NCBI GenBank assembly: GCA_018982785.1
Contig: JAHHEN010000004.1
Coordinates: 315,001-379,000, forward strand
Direction of reading: 5' to 3'
DNA length: 64,000 nucleotides
Origin: Enterococcus innesii
Lineage (GTDB): Bacteria > Bacillota > Bacilli > Lactobacillales > Enterococcaceae
Below, piece after piece: positions 27,843 to 39,810 of this stretch (its first letter is position 1; each line of letters begins with the position of its first letter). Below the pieces are notes generated by a model, which saw only the letters and a program-made list of their open reading frames with translations, searched no databases and had not been told where the DNA came from. Both the position numbers and the translations under genes were made by a program.

Positions 27843-27901
27843 TGATGATGATTTTTCCTTTCTACGAAGAGTTGCACCAAAGTATAAAAACAATCTATTT
27901 T

Positions 27902-27915
27902 TGAAAACGTTTTTA
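27902..27915. promoter_or_regulatory. Catabolite-responsive (cre) site upstream of GH3 gene
   Basis: TGAAAACGTTTTTA resembles the cre consensus TGWAANCGNTNWCA and sits between a -35 region and a TATACT -10 at 27918, so CcpA would repress the GH3 gene. The identical 14-mer recurs at 30269. Confidence 0.6.
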
Positions 27916-28024
27916 ATTATACTAAATGAAAGGAATAGACACCATCTTGCTTCTGTCGAGAAGGCGCAAATCAGGCAATTTCGACAAGCAAAAGAAGAGA
28001 GCCTAATGATTGGAGAGAAGAATA

Positions 28025-30168
28025 GTGGAAACCATAAAACTAAAAAAACTAATTGACCGAATGACCGTAGCTGAAAAAGTGGGCCAATTGGTTCAACTAA
28101 CGCCAGATTTTTTTGCACAAGGGGGAGAAATCACCGGTCCGATGCAGCAATGGCAAATGAGCGAAGAACAATTAGGGACGATTGGTTCAGTGTTGGGAAC
28201 CCATACTGCTGAACAAGTCTACACGATCCAAACGTCTTACCTAGAGAAAAGTCGGTTAAAAATTCCCCTTATTTTTATGGCAGACGTTATCCATGGATAT
28301 GAAACGATTTTCCCAATTCCTCTTGCTTTGGCATCTTCCTTTGATGCGCAATTAGTGGAAGAAGTCGCAAAAGCCTCGGCAAAGGAAGCGGCAGAAGCGG
28401 GTATCCATGTCACGTTTTCACCAATGGCGGATCATGTCAAAGATCCGCGCTGGGGAAGGGTTTTAGAGAGTAATGGAGAAGATCCGACCTTATCTGCGGT
28501 GCTGACGGCTGCTTATGTACGAGGGTATCAAGGAACTGCTTCCCTTGCAGAAAATAAACAGCGAATTGCTGCTTGTGTCAAACACTTTGTCGGCTATGGC
28601 GCTGCAGAAGGTGGGCGGGATTATCATACGGTCGATTTGTCTGATCTTGAGCTTTACCAAAATTATCTGCCCGCTTTTCAGGCAGCAATTGAAGCTGGTG
28701 CAGAATTGGTCATGACTTCTTTTAACACGATCCATGGTGTGCCAGCTACAGCCAATCAACCATTGCTGCAGGATGTATTGCGAGAAAAGCTTGGGTTCGA
28801 TGGCTTGATCATCTCAGATTGGGCAGCTGTGGCTGAATTGATGGCCCATCGTGTGGCTGCTGATCGAACGGAAGCAGCGAAAAAAGCCTTTACTGCAGGT
28901 GTCGAAATGGATATGATGAGTGATTGCTATTTAAATGCACTAGAACAAATCATTGATGCAGATCCTGCTATGAATGAGCAGTTGAATAAGGCGGTTTTTC
29001 ATGTGTTACATTTAAAGAACAAGCTAGGCCTGTTTGAAGACCCTTATAGAGGGTTAACACCGGAAAACTTAGCCCCTAGACTCCTAAAAGAAACCCGTCT
29101 TCTTTCACGAGAAGCAGCAAAGAAAACAACAGTCCTTTTGAAAAATCAAGCATTATTGCCTTTACAGAAAAAACAAAAAGTGGCGCTGATCGGTCCAAAA
29201 GCAGATTCAAAGGATCTTTTAGGGGCTTGGTCGTGGATCGGGAAACAGGAAGAGGCAGTTTCATTAGCCAAAGGTCTTTCTCAAAAAGAGATTGACCTCA
29301 CTATCTTGCCTTATCCTGATGGGAAAGTTTTGACGGCAGCCTATATTGAGGAAGCGTGTAGATTAGCAGAACAATCTGAAGTCGTTTTGTTGGCTCTGGG
29401 GAAACCAGTGAGGAAGCGGGGGAAGCGGCAAGTTTGACCAAACTTTCTCTATCAAGAAATCAAGAAGCATTAGTTGCAGCAGTTAGTCAGGTCAATCCTA
29501 AGATCGCAACGATTCTTTTCTGTGGCAGACCACTGGTTTTGTCCGCCATCGAGCCTCTTTGTCAAGCCATTATGATTGCTTGGTTCCCTGGATCAGAAGG
29601 CGGTAATGCATTGGCAGATTTGTTGATGGGCGAGTCTGAACCGCAAGGACGTTTAGCTATGAGTTTTCCTCGAGCAGAAGGACAGTTGCCGATAACCTAT
29701 GCTCAACTCTCAACAGGGCGTCCACTGACAGAAGAGAATAGTGATCAAAAATATATTTCGCGCTATATGGATGAAAAAAACGATCCTCTCTTTTCTTTTG
29801 GCTCAGGAATGGGCTATGGTCGATGCACGATCACCCACACTCAAATCATTAATCCTCAGGAAAAGGATGCGCCATTTGAGATCAGCTGCACGCTGAAAAA
29901 TGAGGGAGATGTGCCGCATACGACGACCTTGCAACTCTATAGCAGAGACGATGTTACTGAAGTGGCACGACCGATGAGAGAATTAAAGCAATGGCAAAAA
30001 ATCAATCTTGCTGCTGCTGAAGAAACGCAGCATTCCTTCTATGTTACACCAGAGGATTTTGCTTATGTTCATTCCGATTTCTTGGCAAAAAGTGATCCTG
30101 GTACGATTTCTTTATACCTTGGCTTTGCTGCTGCCTCAGCGAAGTTGATTGGTACGCTCACGATTTAA
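28025..30168 (+). pseudogene. GH3 family beta-glucosidase, frameshifted
   Basis: Retaining beta-glycosidase of about 714 residues, cytoplasmic (no signal peptide). The GH3 catalytic domain shows 'GRVLESNGEDP', 'CVKHFVGYG' and the nucleophile Asp265 in LIISDW. The second alpha/beta domain follows (LGETSEEAGEAASL, 'WFPGSEGGNALADLL') and a C-terminal fibronectin-like domain ends it. The frame breaks at the G4 run 29398-29401; one more G restores LGETSEEAGE. I chose GTG 28025, 8 bases behind GGAGAG. The neighbours (BglK-like kinase, ABC importer) suggest it splits imported beta-glucosides. Confidence 0.88.
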
Positions 30169-30189
30169 AAGCCTTTCGAGGCTTTTTTT
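30167..30189 (+). terminator. Short terminator after GH3 gene
   Basis: AAAAGCC / GGCTTTT stem with a TTTCGA-type loop and a T run, overlapping the stop codon. Confidence 0.7.
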
Positions 30190-30191
30190 GT

Positions 30192-30208
30192 AGGTACAAC
30201 TTGTACCA
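30192..30208. promoter_or_regulatory. Second copy of the GGTACA palindrome, lacI promoter region
   Basis: AGGTACA-ACT-TGTACCA, 15 of 17 bases identical to the site at 27826. A further half-site TGGTACA lies at 30232-30238. Confidence 0.6.
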
Positions 30209-30268
30209 ATGTGGCACAGGTTTCAAGGTGCTGGTACATGCGCCAACTAGTTCTAGAACCATTGTGGG

Positions 30269-30282
30269 TGAAAACGTTTTTA
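30269..30282. promoter_or_regulatory. cre-like site upstream of lacI-type gene
   Basis: TGAAAACGTTTTTA, the same 14 bases as at 27902, overlapping a TATATA element. Either CcpA or the LacI protein could bind it. Confidence 0.55.
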
Positions 30283-30340
30283 TATATAGTTGGTTTATCG
30301 GATGACCAATCTTAGAGTGGTCGTTGATTTTTTCAGCAAA

Positions 30341-30356
30341 ATAAAAACGTTTTTAT
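30341..30356. promoter_or_regulatory. LacI-type palindrome before the lacI start
   Basis: ATAAAAACGTTTTTAT is a perfect 16-bp palindrome with the central CG typical of LacI-family operators, 35 bases before the TTG start. This suggests autoregulation. Confidence 0.6.
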
Positions 30357-30390
30357 TTTTGAGAAGAATCGTTCAGGAGGGGAGAATCAT

Positions 30391-31390
30391 TTGACAAATC
30401 GAATCACGATTCGGGAAGTGGCAAAGGAGGCAAACGTATCAATTGCGACTGTTTCTAAAGCACTGAACGGTGTCAATGTTGTTCGACCAGCAACGAAAGA
30501 ACGAGTGCTGGCTGCCGCGCAACGTTTGCATTATGTCCCCAATTTAATGGGCAAACAATTGAAAAACACAAAAACCAAGATGCTTGGTTTTTACACCACT
30601 AGCATTAAAGGACCTTACTTTAGCGTATTAGTTGAAGCGATTGCCAGAGAGGCAGAAACGCATGGGTATGCAGTCAACGTCTTCTTATCCACGGATAAAC
30701 GAGTGGTTCTCAATCGTATTTTAGGGGGATGGTTGATGGCATTATTGGATTTGAAGATTTTTTAACAGAGCAGGATTTGGCAGCGATGGAAAGAGAACAA
30801 ATCAAAGCCGTCTTTATCGATCGAAACATTCAAGAGAAGAACTTTGGTAGTGTGGTATTTGATTCCTTCGAAAAAGGAAAAGCTGCTACTAAGTATCTCT
30901 TGTCACTAGGACATAAAAAAATCGTTTTTATCAGTGGGATTGCTGGTGTTTATGACAGTGATGAACGCTTAAGAGGGTATTGCGAAGCATTAAAAGAAGC
31001 CGGCATCTCTTGGCGCTCGGATTATCAATTGCAGGGATTCTTTGAAGAAGAACGGACGAGAGCCAGCGTGCAGCAGTTTTTGTTAGAGCAAAAGACTTGC
31101 CCACAGCATTTTTGGCAGGGAATGATCTTAGTGCGATCGGAACAGTCAAGGCGATCCACGAAACCAAGTGGCGGGTGCCTGATGATTTCAGCGTGATTGG
31201 TTTTGATGGTATTGATCTTTTAGACTATTTTACTCCTCGCTTGACCACAGTGAAAAATCCGATCCAACAGCAAGGGATCACGGCAGTAAAACATTTAGTA
31301 GAATTGATTGAGGAAAACGCATTTGGTATCTCCTACGTTTTACCAGGAGAATTGAGTATTAATCAATCGACAAAACAAGTAAATGAATAA
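30391..31390 (+). pseudogene. LacI family transcriptional regulator, two frameshifts
   Basis: 333 residues when corrected. N-terminal LacI helix-turn-helix 'ITIREVAKEANVSIATVSKALNG' with hinge 'LHYVPNLMGKQLKN', then a periplasmic-binding-like sensor domain to the end. The first break is at the G5 run 30724-30728 (one more G gives NRILGGMVDGIIGFED). The second is at the A4 run 31090-31093 (one more A gives LEQKDLPTAFLAGND). The TTG start has AGGAGGGG upstream. It heads a run of ROK kinase and ABC importer genes and is probably their local repressor. Confidence 0.85.
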
Positions 31391-31403
31391 TGAGGGTGAA
31401 GCG

Positions 31404-32321
31404 ATGTTTATTGGAATTGATGTTGGAGGAACGGCTATCAAATATGGTGTGATCTTGAGAACTGGTGAAATTGTAAAGAAAGGACAGATGCCAACGATTC
31501 ATGAAAAAGAAAATTTTTTGCAGTCTATCGAAGTATTGATCAAATCGCTGCAGCAAGATGCAGTGATCGAAGGTGTCGGTATTAGCGCACCAGGCATTAT
31601 CCAAAAAGATGGCACGATGATCACGGCAGGATCAATCAAATCCCTGTATGGAATCAACTTGAAGCTAGAATTAGAGGGACGTGTTAAGCTGCCGGTCATT
31701 GTTGAAAATGATGCCAATGCGGCGGCGATTGCTGAAAAATGGTTGGGGCACGCACAGACCTGTGAAAACTATCTTTGTCTCGTTGTGGGAACAGGCATTG
31801 GGGGCGGGATCATCGTCAACAATCGGCTCTATCGCGGCAGCCATGGTATGGCGGGGGAATTTGGGTGGATGCTGATCGACTCATTGCCTGAACAGGGAAA
31901 TCTAGAGTCAGTTTCCTTGAACCAACGAGCTGCCATCGTGGGAGGGCTTTGCCATCAATACCAACTGGCACTTCAGCAACTAGGGCGAAGTGATCTGCCC
32001 AAAGATGCAATCGAGATTTTCCAGCGAGGAGAACAAGGAGAAGTAGTAGCGAATCAAGTGATTTCACAGTTCTTCCAAGATTTATCAGTGGGCTTACTGA
32101 ATTTGATCAGTACATTTGATCCCGAGCTGATTTTGGTTGGTGGTGGGGTCAGTGAAAATGATGGTTTCATGACAAGGCTTGAAGAGACCATGAGCCAGCT
32201 AAAAGCTCGCCATGAAAGTATTGGTTATTTAGAAGGTCGCACGATTGCACCGATTCAACGAGCAAAATTAAAAAATGATGCTGGTATGATTGGTGCGGTC
32301 TATCAATTGATGAACCAATAA
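31404..32321 (+). CDS. ROK family sugar kinase, BglK-like
   Basis: 305-residue kinase. ATP-binding DVGGTAIKYG near the start, 'ENDANAAAIAEKWLG', 'VVGTGIGGGIIVNN' with the catalytic Asp in ENDAN, and 'ILVGGGVSEN' are in order. The Cys-rich zinc motif of NagC/Mlc/glucokinase-type ROK proteins is absent, and the overall pattern resembles beta-glucoside kinase BglK, which phosphorylates cellobiose-type sugars on the 6-OH. ATG 31404 is preferred to the one at 31383, which overlaps lacI. The adjacent glucosidase and importer fit an ABC-import-then-phosphorylate route. Confidence 0.85.
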   Translation: MFIGIDVGGTAIKYGVILRTGEIVKKGQMPTIHEKENFLQSIEVLIKSLQQDAVIEGVGISAPGIIQKDGTMITAGSIKSLYGINLKLELEGRVKLPVIVENDANAAAIAEKWLGHAQTCENYLCLVVGTGIGGGIIVNNRLYRGSHGMAGEFGWMLIDSLPEQGNLESVSLNQRAAIVGGLCHQYQLALQQLGRSDLPKDAIEIFQRGEQGEVVANQVISQFFQDLSVGLLNLISTFDPELILVGGGVSENDGFMTRLEETMSQLKARHESIGYLEGRTIAPIQRAKLKNDAGMIGAVYQLMNQ

Positions 32322-32378
32322 AGGAAAGCATGTATTTCCTTTGGGTGAAAAAGTAAGCGTTTTAGAAAGGGTGGAAAA

Positions 32379-33326
32379 ATGGAATCAAAAGGTGTCATGC
32401 TAAAAGCAACCCCACAGAAAAGGTCATTTTTGCAAAAACTAAAAAGCCAAAGCTTTTATCAAGCGATGGTTTGGCCAGGTATTCTCTTGATGATCATTTT
32501 TAATTTTATCCCACTATATGGGATCGTCATCGCGTTTAAAGATTACTCGGTTCTTGATTCGATCGCAAATGCGGAGTGGGTCGGTACCCAGTATTTTCAA
32601 GAGTTTTTTAGTGATTCAATGTTTTGGACGGTGATGAGTAATACACTAGGCATCAGCTTTTTTAAACTGCTGATTGGTTTTCCAGCGGCGATTGGCTTAG
32701 CGGTATTGATCAATGAAATCGTTCATGTTCGTTTAAAGAAGGTCGTTCAAACGGTCTCTTATTTGCCCCATTTTCTGTCTTGGGTCATCTTAGGTGGCAT
32801 GTTTATTACGTGGTTATCTGATACGGGATTGGTCAATAATTTGTTGCTAGGTGTTGGGGTGATCGATGAACCGATCCGTTTCTTGACTGACCCAGAAAAA
32901 TATTGGGCCATCGCAGTCATTTCCGATATTTGGAAAGAAGTTGGCTGGAATACGATTTTATACATTGCTGCTATGACAGGGATCAATCCAGCTCTTTATG
33001 AAGCAGCGAGAATGGATGGTGCCACGAAATTTCAGCAGATCACGCGGATCACGATCCCTTCAATCCGCCATATTATCGCTTTGACGTTTGTTTTATCCGT
33101 TGGTGGGTTATTGGGTTCAAACCTTGATCAAACACTCGTCTTACAAAATCCTGTCAATTATCAGTCCAGTGAAGTCATTAATTCATTCGTCTATAAAATG
33201 GGGATACAACAAGGAGACTTCTCCTATGCGACCGCCGTTGGCCTGTTTGTGTCGGTTGTTTCTTTGATCCTCGTGGTAGGAAGTCATCTTTTGACCAAAA
33301 AAATCAGTGATGAATCAGTTTTTTAG
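32379..33326 (+). CDS. ABC sugar importer permease, LplB/YteP-like
   Basis: 315-residue membrane subunit with six helices. The start of the membrane domain reads 'FNFIPLYGIVIAFKDYSV', a signature of LplB/YteP permeases that move oligosaccharides. The EAA loop 'YEAARMDGATKFQQITRITIPSI' is the ATPase docking site. AAAGGGTGG precedes the ATG. It pairs with the next permease and the lipoprotein; no ATPase is encoded here, so a shared MsmX-type ATPase is expected. Confidence 0.92.
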   Translation: MESKGVMLKATPQKRSFLQKLKSQSFYQAMVWPGILLMIIFNFIPLYGIVIAFKDYSVLDSIANAEWVGTQYFQEFFSDSMFWTVMSNTLGISFFKLLIGFPAAIGLAVLINEIVHVRLKKVVQTVSYLPHFLSWVILGGMFITWLSDTGLVNNLLLGVGVIDEPIRFLTDPEKYWAIAVISDIWKEVGWNTILYIAAMTGINPALYEAARMDGATKFQQITRITIPSIRHIIALTFVLSVGGLLGSNLDQTLVLQNPVNYQSSEVINSFVYKMGIQQGDFSYATAVGLFVSVVSLILVVGSHLLTKKISDESVF

Positions 33327-33338
33327 AGGAGGGAAAGT

Positions 33339-34213
33339 ATGAAGCAAACATTTTCAAAAGATGAGAAAATCTTCAATGTTGCCAATGTGATTTTTATGGT
33401 GTTCTTTTTAGCCATCATTGCTTTGCCTTTGTGGAATATCGTCGCTTTATCTTTCAATGATGCGACCGATGCCGCAAGAGGGGGATCTACTTTTGGCCCC
33501 GGAAATTTTCACTAGAAAGTTACTACACCGTTTTTGAAGATTCTGCGATCTATAAAGCCTTTGTCATCTCAGTTGCAAAAACTGTGATTGGTGTTGTGTT
33601 GCATACGGCACTGACGGCGATGGTCGCCTACGGGATGAGTCGTAGAAACCTAATGGGACGGAAAATTTATATGAACATGGGGATTTTAACGATGTTCGTT
33701 TCTGGAGGGATGATACCCACATTTCTCTTATTTAAGGAACTGGGCTTGTTAAATAATTTTTGGGTCTACATCATACCTGTCTTATTTTCTTTCTATGACA
33801 TGGTGATTTTGATGAATTTTTTCCGGAGCATTCCATTTTCGCTGGAAGAATCTGCCATGATGGATGGCGCCAATCCTTTTATTATTTTCGTGAAAATCAT
33901 TTTGCCATTGTCCCTTCCAGTTTTGGCAACCATCGCATTATTCCACGGGGTCTTTCAGTGGAACGATTATATGACGGCTAATATCTACGTTGATGATCGC
34001 AGCTTATATCCTTTACAAATGCTGCTATTTCGGATCGTTTCGGAAAATCTATCGCCTGCAGTGGCGACCGGAACCAATGTGGTCAGAAATACGACTTCAC
34101 AGTCATTGCAATTAGCAACCATGGTCGTCACGACGGTTCCTGTCGTCGTGATCTATCCATTTTTACAAAAGTACTTTATTCAAGGGATGACTCTTGGATC
34201 AGTAAAAGAATAG
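33339..34213 (+). pseudogene. ABC sugar importer permease, LplC/YtcP-like, frameshifted
   Basis: Second membrane subunit, 291 residues when corrected. ATG 33339 follows AGGAGGG by 6 bases. The EAA loop 'EESAMMDGANPFIIFVKIILPLSLP' and the C-terminal 'FLQKYFIQGMTLGSVKE' are classic for YtcP/LplC. The frame stops at 33512 because the T4 run at 33491-33494 lacks one T; restoring it gives STFWPRKFSLESYYTVF, as in relatives. Without correction the first helix is lost. Confidence 0.88.
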
Positions 34214-34231
34214 ACAAAAGGAGAGAAAAAA

Positions 34232-35875
34232 ATGAAAGCAAGCAAATTATTTTTAGGGATCGGTCTCGCACTTACGTCAACCATAGTATTAGGAGCCTGC
34301 GGCAATTCCAATAATGAGTCCAAAGGGGCCGCCGTCGTAGAAGATCTGCCAGAAGCCCGCTTTGAAGCAGATAAAGACACGCCTAGCTGGCAAAAGGACA
34401 CCGACCATGAAGCGACTTTGAAATGGTATGTCAATTTTGATTGGTATGCTCAGCCGGGTTGGGGCAAAGATACTGTGACGCGAAAAATCAAAGAAGATAT
34501 GAATATCAATGTCGAATTTATTTCAGGAAATGACGAGAACCTTAATACGATGCTAGCTGGTGGCGATCTTCCAGATATCATGACCTTCGATAAAAACCTG
34601 TCTGCTGCAAATGAAGCGACAAAATTTGCCTTGCCATTAAATCTTTTGGCAGAAAAATATGACCCTTACTTCTTAGAACATGCAGCGAAACCGGAATCTG
34701 TTCAATGGTTTACTTTAGAAGATGGCAACATTTATGGATACCCAAGCTTTTCCACGACTGCACAAGATTATGAGGACGGCAATGTAGTAGGAGACCAAGT
34801 TTTCATTGTCCGCAAAGATATTTATGAAGCATTAGGGGAACCCGATATGTCGACGCCAGAAGGATTTTTAGATGCGTTAAAACAGGCAAAAGAAGCATTT
34901 CCGACGGCAGATGATGGTGCAGCTCTAGTCCCATTTGCTTCGACTGCACTAGATATTTCCAATGGCGGGGATGGCGCCTATGGTGGTACTTTGCAAGATT
35001 TTCTAAGCATTGCACCAAGTGTTGATGGGCAATTTAATGATCGAGATGCTGATGAGGAGTATATCACGTGGATCGAGACTTTTAGAAAAGCGTACAATGA
35101 AGGATACATCACCAACGACCAGTTTTCAGACAATGACAACACGATGAAAGAAAAACTAGGACAAGGGCGATATTTTGCTTACCTGCATACGAATACGAAG
35201 GGACTCAATGAGTTTATGTCTGATAATAATGCTCGTAACCCTGAACAAACTTATATTGCCGTCGATGGTCCAAAAAATTCGAATGGCGATGATTCCACTT
35301 TTACTGGCGGAAATATTGGTGGATGGACACAAACCTTTATCACGACGTCGACAAAAGAACCCCAAAAAGCCATGGAACTTTTGACCTATTTAGCAAGTGA
35401 GTATGGCACGATGGTCACTACCTTTGGTATCGAAGGGGAAACATACAATCTCGTAGATGGCGTGGTTGAATACTCAGAAGAAACAGAAGCCTTAAGAAAT
35501 TCGGACATAGCTCGTTTTGACAAGGAAGTTGGTTTGGGCTCTTATTGGTTCGTTGGCAATGACAATTATGCCATCCAAATGGGACAAAAACCAGCTACAT
35601 CGATTCGGCAGATGGTGGAATGGTCGCAAGACAAATTGGCGCCACGTTTTGAGATCGAAGACATTGATCCTCGCACCGGTTCTGAAGCAAGAAATCTCAC
35701 TTCCATCAACACAGCAAGAGTGCAAGCGTTGGTCAACTTTATTCAGGCAGACTCGGAAGAAGCGGGACGTCAGATTTGGGAAGATTACTTACAAGAACGA
35801 GAAAACAATGGTTGGTCAGCAATCGTTGATTATCGAAATGAGAAAATCGCTGAAAATATTGAAAAATTAAAATAA
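34232..35875 (+). CDS. ABC importer solute-binding lipoprotein, LplA-like
   Basis: 547-residue extracellular binding protein of the long LplA/YtcQ class. Signal peptide with lipobox VLGAC (Cys about residue 24), then a two-lobed binding fold with 'GGDLPDIMTFD' and many aromatic residues. AAAGGAGAG precedes the ATG, 18 bases after the permease stop. Long binding proteins of this class take complex oligosaccharides. With the GH3 and BglK-like enzymes upstream, a beta-linked glucoside oligomer is the likely cargo, by inference. Confidence 0.92.
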   Translation: MKASKLFLGIGLALTSTIVLGACGNSNNESKGAAVVEDLPEARFEADKDTPSWQKDTDHEATLKWYVNFDWYAQPGWGKDTVTRKIKEDMNINVEFISGNDENLNTMLAGGDLPDIMTFDKNLSAANEATKFALPLNLLAEKYDPYFLEHAAKPESVQWFTLEDGNIYGYPSFSTTAQDYEDGNVVGDQVFIVRKDIYEALGEPDMSTPEGFLDALKQAKEAFPTADDGAALVPFASTALDISNGGDGAYGGTLQDFLSIAPSVDGQFNDRDADEEYITWIETFRKAYNEGYITNDQFSDNDNTMKEKLGQGRYFAYLHTNTKGLNEFMSDNNARNPEQTYIAVDGPKNSNGDDSTFTGGNIGGWTQTFITTSTKEPQKAMELLTYLASEYGTMVTTFGIEGETYNLVDGVVEYSEETEALRNSDIARFDKEVGLGSYWFVGNDNYAIQMGQKPATSIRQMVEWSQDKLAPRFEIEDIDPRTGSEARNLTSINTARVQALVNFIQADSEEAGRQIWEDYLQERENNGWSAIVDYRNEKIAENIEKLK

Positions 35876-35888
35876 AGGTGTGTGTGTG

Positions 35889-36467
35889 ATGTTTGCTTTA
35901 GAGAGTCGTTTTTATCGTCTTTGCGAAATCGTTTTTCGTATGCTGGTATTGAATCTCTTGTTTTTGGTGGTATCGTTTCCGATCGTCACGTTTCCAGCAG
36001 CTTTGCGAGCAGTGGTCGATGCTTACGAACATCCTGAAGCAAAACTGCTAAAACCCTTTTTGAAAAATAGCAAAAGCGCGTTATTGAAGACTCTGCCACT
36101 AGGGGTCTTCAATCTCTTCTCATTTTTATGCGGACTCAGCTTGTGGCGTTCTGCTGCGTTGACGAATTCATTGTTTTTCTCTTTTTTGACCATCATTTTT
36201 CTTACTTTTTTGTTGTCCTACAACATCAACCTGTATGTGATGCAATCAAAAATGCAAGATCGGCAAAACCTGTTTGACCTTTTTCGTAGTAGTTTTTTCT
36301 TTACGATGATGCACTACCATAAAGGGATCGGAATCTTAGTCCTAGCAGCGATCGGCTATTTCTTCACATGGCAATCAGCACCAGGTATCTTCTATCTGTT
36401 TTGTCTGTCTGGGCCCTTGTATTTCTATCAAAAAGTGTTGTATCTAAAAAGAGTGGATCAATCTTGA
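35889..36467 (+). CDS. YesL-like (DUF624) membrane protein
   Basis: 192 residues, about five to six helices. YesL/DUF624 proteins regularly accompany LplABC-type importers and their role is unknown. It has the family start 'FYRLCEIVFRMLVLNLLFLVVSFPIVTFPAALRA'. ATG 35889 is chosen for its spacing from AAAGGTG. It is the last gene of the importer operon; its 3' end overlaps the terminator stem. A second family member occurs at 57176 with the other ABC system. Confidence 0.85.
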   Translation: MFALESRFYRLCEIVFRMLVLNLLFLVVSFPIVTFPAALRAVVDAYEHPEAKLLKPFLKNSKSALLKTLPLGVFNLFSFLCGLSLWRSAALTNSLFFSFLTIIFLTFLLSYNINLYVMQSKMQDRQNLFDLFRSSFFFTMMHYHKGIGILVLAAIGYFFTWQSAPGIFYLFCLSGPLYFYQKVLYLKRVDQS

Positions 36468-36481
36468 TTCACTCTTTTTTT
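36446..36481 (+). terminator. Terminator after YesL-like gene
   Basis: AAAAAGAGTG...CACTCTTTTT stem with an inner ATCAA/TTGAT pair and a T run, overlapping the gene end. Confidence 0.8.
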
Positions 36482-36552
36482 GTTGCTGGTAATCGCCACT
36501 AGCAAGGAAGGAAACAGGATGAAACACATTCCAATCTTTGAAACGCATTGAA

Positions 36553-36566
36553 TTGAAAACGTTTGC
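36553..36566. promoter_or_regulatory. cre site upstream of PTS gene
   Basis: TGAAAACGTTTGCT matches the cre consensus at nearly all fixed positions. A TATAAT lies at 36591-36596, so CcpA control of the PTS operon is likely. Confidence 0.6.
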
Positions 36567-36631
36567 TATTCTATTAGTAACAAATGTTTCCTATAATGAA
36601 CCTACAAATCAACTACAAAGGAGTTTCCTCA

Positions 36632-39591
<2,960 letters not shown>

Positions 39592-39632
39592 ATTGTTTCA
39601 CATTTGCGAAACATTTGCTGATTGGCTAACTG

Positions 39633-39668
39633 GAAAGAGGAAGATTCTCCAAGAATCTTTCTTTTTTT
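39633..39668 (+). terminator. Terminator after glvA
   Basis: GAAAGA..AAGATTCT / AGAATCTT..TCTTTC stem with seven T. Confidence 0.8.
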
Positions 39669-39810
39669 ATTTTTGCTGTGGAAGGATAATTCTCTGAAGA
39701 AAATCATCACTAAACGTCTTCTCAACAAAACGATCAGACAGGTATACTAGAATATGCCACTAACTATGGTAGAATAAAGCTAATTGAATCAGATGAGAGG
39801 GAGCAATGCG

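Noticed and set aside
27682-28056. A 124-codon open frame between the RpiR and GH3 genes
   Set aside because: It runs across a clear terminator, a promoter region and the start of GH3, has no ribosome site and no family likeness.
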